Under the pieces are notes generated by a model, which was not told where the DNA came from, ran no database searches, and saw only the letters and a list, made by a program, of their open reading frames with translations. This document shows positions 54,314 through 62,375 of a stretch of DNA of 64,000 nt, one piece after another. Origin of the DNA: Parcubacteria group bacterium M10-OD1-1 (GTDB lineage: Bacteria > Patescibacteria > Paceibacteria > Moranbacterales > UBA2206); NCBI GenBank assembly GCA_003056145.1, contig LSNL01000002.1, positions 44,802 through 108,801 on the forward strand, read 5' to 3'. Position numbers and translations under genes: made by a program. Each line of letters begins with the position of its first letter. The first letter of the stretch is position 1.

Positions 54314-55387
54314 ATGGAAGAAGAAATTAATCAAGAAAATAAGCAAGAATTGTTAAAACAGGAAGCTAAAAAAATAAAGAAAATGGAAACTAAAAAGATA
54401 AAAAATCTTATTTCATTAATAATTTTATTAGCAGGTCTTTTGGTGGGCAGTCTATTTGTTGATTTTAGCCAGTTAATTAAGGGAAATGGATATTCGGAAA
54501 AAAATTTAAATAAATCAGATGTTTTTGAAGCTAATGGAAAAACTTGGGTTGCTTACAATGAACCGGCCGTTCCAGTCTCTGTGATAACAGATGATAAATG
54601 TAAAAAATGTAATCCAAGTGAAGTTTTAGTTTGGTTAAGGCAAGTTATACCAACTATTAGTACAGAAAAAGTAAGTTTTAATTCAAAACAAGGAAAAAAA
54701 ATAATTAAGCAGTTTGATATTAAAACTTTACCAGCTTTTATTTTTAATTCATCGGTGAAAAAAACAGAATTATATAATCAAGCTAAGCCAATTTTTAATT
54801 TAAAGAATAAAGAATATATTTTAGACACTCAGAAACTAGGTTTGCCAGTAGGAGAATATTTAGAAGCTCCAAAAGTCAATAAGGAAGATGCTACTTTTGG
54901 TCAAGCTAATGCTAAAGTTAAAGTTATTGTGTATTCTGATTTTCAGTGTCCTTATTGTAAAATATTTTATAAAACTCTTAGAGGTGTAATGAAAGAATAT
55001 AAAAGTAAAGTTTTATTCGTTTTTAAAGAGCTACCTTTAAATATTCATCCTCAAGCTAATAATGCGGCCTTAGCTTCAGAATGTGCGTTAAAGCAGGGGA
55101 AATTTTGGGAATATGCTGATAATCTTTACGCTAAACAATCTCAGTGGGCTAATACTAAAGGTACAGCTAGCTTTAAACATTATGCTGGTAATCTAAAATT
55201 AAATATGAAACAATTCAGCCAATGTTTAAATGATAAAACAGGTCAAGCTATAATTGACGCTAATCAAAAGGAAGCAATAAAATTTAGAATATCGGCAACA
55301 CCAACTATTTTTATCAATAAGCATTTAGCTAGTGGAGCAATGACTGTTTCAGAATTAAAAGACGAAATAAACAAGCAACTTAAATAA
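54314..55387 (+). CDS. Membrane-anchored DsbA-like thiol oxidoreductase with two thioredoxin-like halves
   Basis: A 357-residue protein. A basic N terminus and transmembrane helix (~33-53) are followed by a thioredoxin-like half carrying Cys96-Lys-Lys-Cys99 and the cis-Pro-like segment IKTLPAFIF. A DsbA/DSBA-like half then carries Cys212-Pro-Tyr-Cys215 (SDFQCPYCKIFYKTL) and a cis-Pro loop ISATPTIFIN. The second half resembles DsbA/BdbD-type enzymes of Actinobacteria and CPR. It probably forms disulfides in exported proteins, with the first half possibly passing electrons on. Confidence 0.85.
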   Translation: MEEEINQENKQELLKQEAKKIKKMETKKIKNLISLIILLAGLLVGSLFVDFSQLIKGNGYSEKNLNKSDVFEANGKTWVAYNEPAVPVSVITDDKCKKCNPSEVLVWLRQVIPTISTEKVSFNSKQGKKIIKQFDIKTLPAFIFNSSVKKTELYNQAKPIFNLKNKEYILDTQKLGLPVGEYLEAPKVNKEDATFGQANAKVKVIVYSDFQCPYCKIFYKTLRGVMKEYKSKVLFVFKELPLNIHPQANNAALASECALKQGKFWEYADNLYAKQSQWANTKGTASFKHYAGNLKLNMKQFSQCLNDKTGQAIIDANQKEAIKFRISATPTIFINKHLASGAMTVSELKDEINKQLK

Positions 55388-55418
55388 AAAATTCAATTTT
55401 TACGGTTTTTTACAAAAG

Positions 55419-55441
55419 ATGTAGCTCAGGCTACATTTTTT
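55419..55441 (+). terminator. Rho-independent terminator after the DsbA-like gene
   Basis: Stem ATGTAGC/GCTACAT (55419-55425, 55430-55436) with a TCAG loop, followed by a run of T. Confidence 0.88.
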
Positions 55442-55468
55442 GGTTTATTTTAAATTTTATGATATACT
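55440..55468 (+). promoter_or_regulatory. Promoter of the oxidoreductase operon
   Basis: TTGGTT (55440-55445), 17-base spacer, TATACT (55463-55468) preceded by TG as an extended -10. It lies just past the terminator and 55 bases before the first por gene. Confidence 0.6.
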
Positions 55469-55523
55469 ATTTTTAGAAAGAAAAGATAAATAATAAGCAA
55501 TTAATAAAAAATATTTTAATTAA

Positions 55524-56108
55524 ATGAAATACGAAAAAGATATTTTTGAAATTATTTTTTTTGCTCGAGGAGGGCAAGGAGCTAAAACTGCAGCAGAAAT
55601 TTTGGCTCAGTCAGCAGTAGAAGAAGGTAAATTTGTGCAATCTTTTCCTAATTTTGGACCAGAAAGAAGCGGGGCTCCAACTAAGACGTATTTGAGGATT
55701 TCTGATCAACCTATTTTAACTCACGAACCAATTGTTGATCCAGATGTTGTAGTTGTTTTAGATGATACTTTATTAGGTTCTCAAAATGTAAGTGATAATT
55801 TAGATAGAAGAGAGGCCTTAATTATCAACTCTAAATTTTCTAGTGAAAAAATAAGAACTATAATTGCTGAAAAAGGAGGAAAATTTGAAGGGAAGATTTA
55901 TCCTATTGATGCAGATGGGCTTTCTTTGGAGATTATAGGACAACCAAGACCCAATACGGTTATCCTGGGTAAATTTATTCAAGTAACTGAAGTGACTAGG
56001 TTAGAGAGTGTAGTTAAAGAATTTAGAAAAATATTTGAAGAAAAAATTGGCTCAGAATTAACAACTAAAAATATTGAAGCTGTAGAAAAAGCTTATGATG
56101 AAATTTAA
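55524..56108 (+). CDS. porG: 2-oxoacid:ferredoxin oxidoreductase, gamma subunit
   Basis: A 194-residue POR gamma-domain protein: FFARGGQGAKTAAEILAQSAVEEG, PNFGPERSGAPTKTYLRIS and DPDVVVVLDDTLL are the typical blocks. It is the first of four adjacent genes (gamma, delta, alpha, beta) that together make the archaeal/thermophile-type heterotetrameric pyruvate or 2-oxoacid:ferredoxin oxidoreductase. The exact 2-oxoacid cannot be read. Confidence 0.92.
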   Translation: MKYEKDIFEIIFFARGGQGAKTAAEILAQSAVEEGKFVQSFPNFGPERSGAPTKTYLRISDQPILTHEPIVDPDVVVVLDDTLLGSQNVSDNLDRREALIINSKFSSEKIRTIIAEKGGKFEGKIYPIDADGLSLEIIGQPRPNTVILGKFIQVTEVTRLESVVKEFRKIFEEKIGSELTTKNIEAVEKAYDEI

Positions 56109-56150
56109 GTTTTATCTATTAAATAAATAAACTTTATTAAGAATAAATAT

Positions 56151-56396
56151 ATGGAACACGGGGCGGTTATAAAACATAATCAAAAAAAATCTCCTAAAAC
56201 TGGAGAATGGCGATATATGCATCCTGAGATAGATAAAAATGTTTGTATTGGTTGTGGTGTATGTGAAGGATTTTGTCCAGACGCTGCCATTAAAATTAAA
56301 AATGGTAAAGCTATAATTGACTATGAATATTGTAAAGGTTGTGGAGTTTGTGTTACAGTTTGTCCAGTTAAAGCAATTATTATGAAAAAGAAATAA
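56151..56396 (+). CDS. porD: 2-oxoacid:ferredoxin oxidoreductase, delta (2x[4Fe-4S]) subunit
   Basis: An 81-residue ferredoxin-like subunit with two cluster motifs, CIGCGVCEGFCPD and CKGCGVCVTVCPV, passing electrons from the beta subunit to free ferredoxin. It ends four bases before porA. Confidence 0.93.
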   Translation: MEHGAVIKHNQKKSPKTGEWRYMHPEIDKNVCIGCGVCEGFCPDAAIKIKNGKAIIDYEYCKGCGVCVTVCPVKAIIMKKK

Positions 56397-56400
56397 TCGT

Positions 56401-57546
56401 ATGGAGAAAAAAAATAAAAATAATATAGCGTTGACTGGAGGAGCAGCAGCAGCAGAAGCTTTAAGACAAATTGAGCCTGATGTTATGCCTATTTATCCTA
56501 TTACGCCACAAACTCCAATTATTGAAACTTACGCTAAATTTCAAGCTAATGGTTTAGTAGATACGGAAATTATTCGGGTAGAATCAGAACACAGTGCTAT
56601 TAGTGCAGCTGTTGGAGCTAGTGCAGCGGGAGCTAGGACCGTAACAGCAACTAGTTCTCAAGGCTTAGCTTTAATGCACGAAATACTTTATATTACAAGT
56701 GGTTTAAGGTTACCAATTTTATTGGTTATTTCAGCTAGAGCTCTTTCGGCTCCGATTAATATTCATGGTGATCATAGTGATGTAATGGGAGCGAGAGATA
56801 GTGGGTGGATTCAACTTTTTTGTGAAAATGCACAGGAAGCTTATGATAAAACTTTAATTGGAATGAAATTAGCGGAGCGAGTAAAAATGCCAGCGATGGT
56901 TATTATGGATGGGTTTAATACTTCCCATAGTGTAGAAAATTTAAAAACAATAGACGATCAAAAAGTGAAAAAATTTATTGGTGAATTAGAGCCAGTCAAT
57001 CCTCTTTTAGATGTGGATAATCCAGTTACTTATGGTCCAGTGGCTTTACAAAATTCTTATTTTGAGTTTAGGATTGATGAAGAAAAAGCAATGCAGGAAG
57101 TATTTATTGAATATGAAAAAATTGCTCAAGATTTTGAAAAAATTAGTCACAGAAAATATGATTATTTCGAAACTTATCAAACAGAAGGAGCAGAGAAAAT
57201 TATGGTAATGGCAGGAACTTCAGCGGGAACTGCTAAAGTAGTAATTAATAAACTAAGAAAGCAAGGAGAAAAAGTGGGTATTTTAAAAATTAATTTGTTT
57301 AGACCTTTTCCTTATCAAGAAATAGCAGAAGTTTTAAAGGACGCTCAAGAAATTATTGTTTTAGATAGAGCTCAATCAATAGGAAGTAAACCTCCAATTT
57401 ATTCTGAAGTAATTAGTGCTTTATTTCAAGCTAAAAAACTTAAGAAAGTCAAGAGCTGTGTTTATGGATTAGGAGGAAGAGATTTATTTCAAAAACAGAT
57501 TGAAGATATTTTGACAGGAAAAAATCAAGAGCATTACTTAACTTAA
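56401..57546 (+). CDS. porA: 2-oxoacid:ferredoxin oxidoreductase, alpha subunit
   Basis: A 381-residue subunit with GGAAAAEALRQIEPDVMPIYPITPQTPI, ESEHSAISAAVGASAAGART, TSSQGLALMHEILYITSGLRLP and RALSAPINIHGDHSD. These residues form the pyrimidine-binding side of the TPP site. The C-terminal part (VMAGTSAGTAKVVINKLR onward) is the transketolase-C-like domain. Complete. Confidence 0.95.
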   Translation: MEKKNKNNIALTGGAAAAEALRQIEPDVMPIYPITPQTPIIETYAKFQANGLVDTEIIRVESEHSAISAAVGASAAGARTVTATSSQGLALMHEILYITSGLRLPILLVISARALSAPINIHGDHSDVMGARDSGWIQLFCENAQEAYDKTLIGMKLAERVKMPAMVIMDGFNTSHSVENLKTIDDQKVKKFIGELEPVNPLLDVDNPVTYGPVALQNSYFEFRIDEEKAMQEVFIEYEKIAQDFEKISHRKYDYFETYQTEGAEKIMVMAGTSAGTAKVVINKLRKQGEKVGILKINLFRPFPYQEIAEVLKDAQEIIVLDRAQSIGSKPPIYSEVISALFQAKKLKKVKSCVYGLGGRDLFQKQIEDILTGKNQEHYLT

Positions 57547-57600
57547 ATTGATTAAAAAATTTTAGAGAAGACTTATATTTAATTGATAATTTATAGATAA

Positions 57601-58503
57601 ATGAATAAAGAACTTACAAAACATTATTCTTCAGGACATAGCGCTTGTGCTGGTTGTGCCTTTCCATCTATTGTGAGAACTGTTCTTGGAGAAGCAACTA
57701 CTCCAGTAGTTATTGCTAATGCAACTGGTTGTTTAGAAGTAACTTCTACTCTATATCCATATTCTAATTGGAAAACTCCGTATATTCATAATGCTTTTGA
57801 AAATGTGGCTGCTACAATTTCTGGAGTAGAAAAAGCGTATGAGGTTTTAAGAAGAAAAGGAAAAATAAAGAAAAAAATAAAATTTGTTGCTTTTGGTGGA
57901 GATGGGGGAACTTATGATATTGGATTACAATCTCTTTCGGGTGCTTTAGAGCGAGGACATAATTTTCTTTATGTGCTTTATGATAATGAAGGTTATATGA
58001 ATACAGGCAATCAAAGATCAAGTGCTACTCCATATGGAGCTTTTACTGAAACTACTCCAGTAGGAAAAATATCTTTTGGAAAAACAGAAGTAAGAAAAAA
58101 TTTAATGGAAATTGTTAAGGCTCATCAAATTCCTTATTTAGCTCAAGCTAATGTAGCTTTCCAATCAGACTTAAAAAAGAAAGCTCAGAAAGCTCTTTCT
58201 ATAGAAGGTCCAACTTTCCTTAGTGTATTTTCTCCTTGTACTAATAATTGGAAATTTCCTACTTCTCAGTATGTTAATATTGCTAAATTAGCTACTGAGA
58301 CAAATTTTTGGCCTTTGTATGAAATAGAGAAGGGGAAATATAAGATTAATTGGGCGACTGATGAACCAAAACCAATTGAAAAATTTTTAAAAACTCAAGG
58401 ACGTTTTAAACATTTATTTAAAAATAAAAATAAAGAAGTAATAGTGGAAATGCAAGCTATCGTTAATCGAGAATGGGAAAGACTAGCTAATTTAAGTGAA
58501 TAA
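57601..58503 (+). CDS. porB: 2-oxoacid:ferredoxin oxidoreductase, beta subunit
   Basis: A 300-residue TPP-binding subunit. Proximal cluster ligands lie in GHSACAGCAFP. ATGCLEVTSTLYPYSNW, the TPP-Mg motif FGGDGGTYDIG, YDNEGYMNTGNQRSS and FSPCTNNWKFP follow. It completes the four-subunit enzyme, which decarboxylates 2-oxoacids to acyl-CoA and reduces ferredoxin, such as the one at 25606. Confidence 0.95.
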   Translation: MNKELTKHYSSGHSACAGCAFPSIVRTVLGEATTPVVIANATGCLEVTSTLYPYSNWKTPYIHNAFENVAATISGVEKAYEVLRRKGKIKKKIKFVAFGGDGGTYDIGLQSLSGALERGHNFLYVLYDNEGYMNTGNQRSSATPYGAFTETTPVGKISFGKTEVRKNLMEIVKAHQIPYLAQANVAFQSDLKKKAQKALSIEGPTFLSVFSPCTNNWKFPTSQYVNIAKLATETNFWPLYEIEKGKYKINWATDEPKPIEKFLKTQGRFKHLFKNKNKEVIVEMQAIVNREWERLANLSE

Positions 58504-58582
58504 ATACTGAAAAAGTTTTTTAGTAAAGTAATATTCTGATTGTTTTAAGGACAATTAATTTAACTAAATAAGAAAATAACTG

Positions 58583-58655
58583 AGCCATCTGCCGGGATTG
58601 AACCGGCGGCCTACGCGTTACGAATGCGTCGCTCTACCAACTGAGCTAAGATGGC
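58583..58655 (-). tRNA. tRNA-Thr (anticodon CGT)
   Basis: On the minus strand the cloverleaf folds with acceptor GCCATCT/AGATGGC, D-stem GCTC/GAGC, anticodon loop TTCGTAA (anticodon CGT, reads ACG) and T-arm GCCGG-TTCAATC-CCGGC. The last anticodon-stem pair is an A-C mismatch. CCA is not encoded (TCA follows). It is convergent with porB. Confidence 0.93.
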
Positions 58656-58664
58656 AATAGTTTG

Positions 58665-58693
58665 AGTATAAAGGAAATTGAAAAATTATTCAA
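58665..58693 (-). promoter_or_regulatory. tRNA-Thr promoter
   Basis: Minus strand: TTGAAT (58693-58688), 17-base spacer, TATACT (58670-58665), ending ten bases before the tRNA 5' end. Confidence 0.75.
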
Positions 58694-58718
58694 TATTTAT
58701 TATTAAGTAGATTGACCC

Positions 58719-58970
58719 ATGAAAAATAAAATTGAAAATTTATGGCAAAAAACTATTATTACTGTTTTAGCGATTTTCGGACCGATGGTTATTATTGGTT
58801 ACCTTTATTATACTAGTAACTCTTGCGGAATAAATCCTTGGGATTGCCTTGGTTTTGATGCCTTAATGTTAGGTGGAGGAATGATAATTATTTTTTTACC
58901 TGTAGCGATAATTTTATTAGGCTGGGAAATTTATAAAAAAACAAGAAGAGAAAAAATCAATAAAATGTAG
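58719..58970 (+). CDS. Hypothetical two-helix membrane protein
   Basis: An 83-residue protein with two hydrophobic segments (residues ~12-31 and ~48-69) joined by a loop with SNSCGINPWDCLGFD (two cysteines), and a basic C terminus (KKTRREKINKM). No family is recognised; it lies 31 bases before the rubrerythrin gene. Confidence 0.55.
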   Translation: MKNKIENLWQKTIITVLAIFGPMVIIGYLYYTSNSCGINPWDCLGFDALMLGGGMIIIFLPVAIILLGWEIYKKTRREKINKM

Positions 58971-59001
58971 TTATTATAATTAATTAAGTAATAAAAAAAA
59001 T

Positions 59002-59520
59002 ATGAATGTTTATATCTGTGAAATTTGTGGGGATGCCTATATTGGAGAAGAGCGACCAAAAAATTGTCCTTTTTGTGGTGCCAATGAAAGTTTTATTAAA
59101 AATAGCAAGGAAGCTTCTCCAATTGTTGAGCGAGAATTTGAGATAGGGGAAGTTTCTCAAAAAAATTTAGAAAAGACTGTTCAATTAGAAATGCGAGCTA
59201 ATGCAATCTATTTATGTATGGCCAGTAAAGCTCAATCCTATGAAATTCAGGCAATGTATAAAAGATTAGCTAAAGTAGAGTTAGAACATGCTAGTATTGC
59301 TTGTAAGTTATTAAAGATTTCTAAGCCAGAAAGTAAGCCAGAACTATGTAGTGATAAAGAAGTAGAAAATTTTACTGAAACAATTGAATTAGAAGAAAAC
59401 GCTACAACTTTATATAAAAGATTTTCTCAAGAAACCACAGAAGAGGAAATTAGAGTTTTATTTACTGCTTTAACTCAAATTGAAGCTGAACACATAACTT
59501 TAATAAAAAATTATCTTTAA
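59002..59520 (+). CDS. Rubrerythrin-like protein with N-terminal rubredoxin domain
   Basis: A 172-residue protein. The N-terminal metal knuckle is CEICGDAYIG...CPFCG (a rubredoxin/zinc-ribbon fold). The ferritin-like diiron part has Glu-rich helices LEMRANAIYLCMA, AKVELEHASIACK, ELEENATTLYK and QIEAEHITLIK. Rubredoxin first and the diiron domain second is the 'reverse rubrerythrin' order. It likely reduces peroxide in an anaerobic or oxygen-sensitive cell, in keeping with the ferredoxin-dependent oxidoreductase next door. Confidence 0.85.
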   Translation: MNVYICEICGDAYIGEERPKNCPFCGANESFIKNSKEASPIVEREFEIGEVSQKNLEKTVQLEMRANAIYLCMASKAQSYEIQAMYKRLAKVELEHASIACKLLKISKPESKPELCSDKEVENFTETIELEENATTLYKRFSQETTEEEIRVLFTALTQIEAEHITLIKNYL

Positions 59521-59523
59521 GAT

Positions 59524-60249
59524 ATGGCAGTAATTTTATTAGCGATTGCAACTTTTTTTTCAACTTATTTTGGTGGTTTGTTGGCAGTTAAGCTAAGAAA
59601 TAGATTGCATCTAGTGATGGGTTTTACAGCTGGAGTTTTGTTGGGAGTAGTCTTTTTTGACATTGCGCCAGAAATATTTGAACAAGTAAAAATTCATAAC
59701 TTTGATATTACTGAAGCGATGATTGCTTTAGTAGTGGGTTTTTTACTATTTCATATTTTAGAAAAAACTCTTTTGATTCATCACGCTCATGAAGGAGATT
59801 ATGCTCAACATCATCATCCTCAAGTAGGTGTGTTTTCAGCTTTAGCTTTGGCGGGACATAGTTTTATGGATGGAGTCGGAATTGGTTTAGGCTTTCAAGT
59901 CAGTCCAGCGACAGGTCTGTTAGTAGCTATTGCGGTAATTTCTCACGATTTTACGGACGGAATGAATACTGTAATTTTAATGCTGTCTAATAAAAATACT
60001 TTACAAAAATCAAAAAAGTTTTTATTTTTGGATGCTATTACACCAATATTAGGAGCAATTTCTACTTTATTCTTTACGGTCTCACCTAGGTTTTTAGTTT
60101 TGTATCTTGGATTTTTTGCTGGCTTTTTGTTGTATATTGGTGCTAGTGATATTTTACCAGAAGCTCATAGTCAACATAGTTCATTTAAACTGATTGGGTT
60201 AACTATTCTTGGTACATTAGTCATATTTGCTATTACACGAATAGTTTAA
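59524..60249 (+). CDS. ZIP-family metal transporter
   Basis: A 241-residue, roughly eight-helix membrane protein with the two ZIP signature helices, ALAGHSFMDGVGIGLGF and VISHDFTDGMNT, and a His-rich loop (HHAHEGDYAQHHHP) between helices 3 and 4. It probably imports Zn2+ or Fe2+. It starts four bases after the rubrerythrin stop, so metal uptake and a diiron enzyme are likely co-expressed. Confidence 0.9.
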   Translation: MAVILLAIATFFSTYFGGLLAVKLRNRLHLVMGFTAGVLLGVVFFDIAPEIFEQVKIHNFDITEAMIALVVGFLLFHILEKTLLIHHAHEGDYAQHHHPQVGVFSALALAGHSFMDGVGIGLGFQVSPATGLLVAIAVISHDFTDGMNTVILMLSNKNTLQKSKKFLFLDAITPILGAISTLFFTVSPRFLVLYLGFFAGFLLYIGASDILPEAHSQHSSFKLIGLTILGTLVIFAITRIV

Positions 60250-60355
60250 TATTGAAGAACTGGGTTGATAAAAAATACTTCACTTGGAAGATTAAGCTAA
60301 GCTATAACACTAAAAAGTTTTGGGTTGCGAGTTTAGATAAAATTTAATAAAAAAT

Positions 60356-61445
60356 ATGTTGAGTGAATTAAGGCAAAAGCTAAAAGAAATAAAAGTTAAA
60401 ATCCCGCCGTTGCGGGACTATCTTTGACTTACCCGAGAAGAAAAAAATTATAGCAGAGTTGGAAAAAAAATCTATGCAGGAAAACTTTTGGAATGATTCT
60501 CAAAAAGCTGGGGAGATTATGCAAAATATGGAAGATTTGAAAAAAGAAGTTGAAGAAATGGACGGTATTGAGAAAAAAATTTCAGACTTGCAAGAATTAG
60601 CCAGATTAGTGGAAGGCAAAATGGATCACAAAGAAGTAAAAAAAGAAATTGAAATATTAGAAAAAATAGTTGACGATTTGGAGTTTAAGACACTTTTTTC
60701 GGAAGAATATGATCAAAATAACGCAATCCTTTCCATATATTCTGGAGCTGGGGGGGTGGACGCACAGGATTGGTCAGAAATGATTCTTAGAATGTATCTT
60801 AAATGGGCGGAGAATAATAATTTTCAAGTTTTTATTTTGGATAAAACTAGCGGTCAGGAAGCTGGAATTAAAAATGTAACTTTAGAAATTAAGGGATCTT
60901 ATGCATATGGTCATTTAAGAAGTGAAGCGGGGGTGCATAGATTAGTAAGACTGTCGCCTTTTAACTCTGATAATCTTCGACAGACTTCTTTTGCTTTAGT
61001 TGATGTAATGCCCGTTATTGCAGAAATGAAAGAAGTGCCGATTAATCTACAAGATATTAGAATAGATGTTTTTCGTTCTTCAGGAGCTGGTGGTCAGAGT
61101 GTTAATACGACCGATAGCGCTGTTCGAATAACTCATCTTCCAACTGGAATTCAGGCGACTTGTCAAAATGAAAGAAGTCAATTACAAAATAAGGAGCAAG
61201 CAATGAAAATTTTGAAAGCCAAATTGCATAAAAAATATTTGGCAAAGTTAGATGCCGAGAAAAAAGAAATTAGAGGAGAATCAATTTCAGCAGAATGGGG
61301 TAGTCAGATTCGTTCTTATGTGTTACACCCTTATAAAATGGTTAAAGATCATAGAACTAAATATGAAACAGCTCAAGTAGAAGATGTATTGGCTGGAGAG
61401 TTAAATAATTTTATGGAAAGCTATTTGAAATATATAAAAAAATAG
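60356..61445 (+). CDS. prfB: Peptide chain release factor 2, with programmed +1 frameshift
   Basis: Frame zero starts at ATG 60356 and runs 23 codons to CTT-TGA (60422-60427). Skipping T60425 puts the ribosome into the frame reading DLPEKKKIIAELEKK and on to the stop at 61445, about 362 residues in total. CTTTGAC is the classical RF2 autoregulatory frameshift site: low RF2 leaves UGA unread and favours the shift. The anticodon-like SPF motif (RLSPFNSDNLRQTSF) and GGQ (Gly245-Gly246-Gln247) confirm RF2. A GC-rich hairpin (60402-60417) lies just 5' of the shift site. Calling the gene from an internal ATG (60459) would miss the regulated start. Confidence 0.95.
60402..60417 (+). promoter_or_regulatory. 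prfB: Stem-loop upstream of the prfB frameshift site
   Basis: TCCCGC/GCGGGA with a CGTT loop, four bases before CTT-TGA. In E. coli an SD-like AGGGGG occupies this place; here a hairpin, or its 3' arm GCGGGA as a weak SD mimic, may stimulate shifting. Confidence 0.55.
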
Positions 61446-61453
61446 TTTATAAT
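61425..61453 (+). promoter_or_regulatory. Promoter for ftsE-ftsX
   Basis: TTGAAA (61425-61430), 17-base spacer, perfect TATAAT (61448-61453), overlapping the last codons of prfB; the ATG of ftsE is 38 bases downstream. Confidence 0.65.
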
Positions 61454-61490
61454 ATTAAATAGTTTTGTTAGTAATTAGTTAAACTTTATT

Positions 61491-62366
61491 ATGAATAAAG
61501 AAGAAAACAAAAATCAATCAGTGAACGAAGCAGAATCAGAATCTGAGTTAAAGAAACCAAAAAGTTTAGAAAAAAAAGAAATAGAAAAAAAAGAAGAAAA
61601 TGCAGAAAAAAGGGCAGTATGTGTAGTAGAAAAACCAGAAGAAACAAAGACGGAAGAATTATCAGAGGAAGAAACTTCAGCTAAAATAAAATTTGAGCAT
61701 GTAACTAAAATTTTTAAGAATGGTTTTGTAGCATTGAATGATATTAACTTAGAAATTCAGCAAGGTGAATTTATTTCTATTGTTGGGCATAGCGGAGCTG
61801 GTAAATCAACTTTATTAAAGCTGATTTATGTAGAGGAAATTCCTAGTGAGGGAGAAGTCTTTTTTAATGATCAATCCTTAAAAGATATTCCTCGTCGAAA
61901 ACTTTCTTATCATCGGAGAAAAATTGGAACGGTTTTTCAAGATTTTAAATTACTACCTAAGAAAACAGTTTTTGAGAATATAGCTTATGCTTTGGAAGTT
62001 TGTGGAATTTCAACAGCTAGAATAAGAGAAGATGTGCCTAAAATTTTAGATATTGTTGGTTTAGGAGATAAGGCAGAAGAATTTCCCAGACAACTTTCTG
62101 GAGGAGAACAACAAAAAATTGTTTTAGCTAGGGCTTTGATTCATAAACCCTTGGTAGTTATTGCTGATGAACCAACAGGTAATTTAGACCCTAAAAGTTC
62201 GGCAGAAATTATTGAATTACTTTTACGAATCAATAGAAGAATTGGAACTACTATTATTTTAGCTAGTCACGATAAAGATATTGTTAATAAAGCAGTGAAA
62301 AGAGTGATTGTTTTAGATCAAGGAAAGATTGTTAGAGATACAGTCAATGGAAAGTATAAAATTTAA
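61491..62366 (+). CDS. ftsE: Cell-division ATP-binding protein FtsE with charged N-terminal extension
   Basis: A 291-residue ABC ATPase. The usual ~220-residue domain starts near residue 65 (IKFEHVTKIFKNGFVALNDIN): Walker A GHSGAGKSTLL (Lys105), Q-loop VFQDFKLLPKKTVFENI, signature LSGGEQQKI, Walker B VVIADEPTGNLD, H-loop ASHD. The first ~65 residues are a Glu/Lys-rich, low-complexity tail not present in typical FtsE. With FtsX it controls septal peptidoglycan hydrolysis. Confidence 0.94.
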   Translation: MNKEENKNQSVNEAESESELKKPKSLEKKEIEKKEENAEKRAVCVVEKPEETKTEELSEEETSAKIKFEHVTKIFKNGFVALNDINLEIQQGEFISIVGHSGAGKSTLLKLIYVEEIPSEGEVFFNDQSLKDIPRRKLSYHRRKIGTVFQDFKLLPKKTVFENIAYALEVCGISTARIREDVPKILDIVGLGDKAEEFPRQLSGGEQQKIVLARALIHKPLVVIADEPTGNLDPKSSAEIIELLLRINRRIGTTIILASHDKDIVNKAVKRVIVLDQGKIVRDTVNGKYKI

Positions 62367-62375
62367 TTTAGTATT

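Noticed and set aside
58507..58525. Palindrome between porB and tRNA-Thr
   Set aside because: Almost pure A/T pairing with a two-base loop; not a convincing terminator.
60459..61445. Starting prfB at the internal ATG 60459
   Set aside because: The upstream in-frame extension via the CTTTGAC shift restores a normal-length RF2 N terminus; the internal start would truncate it.
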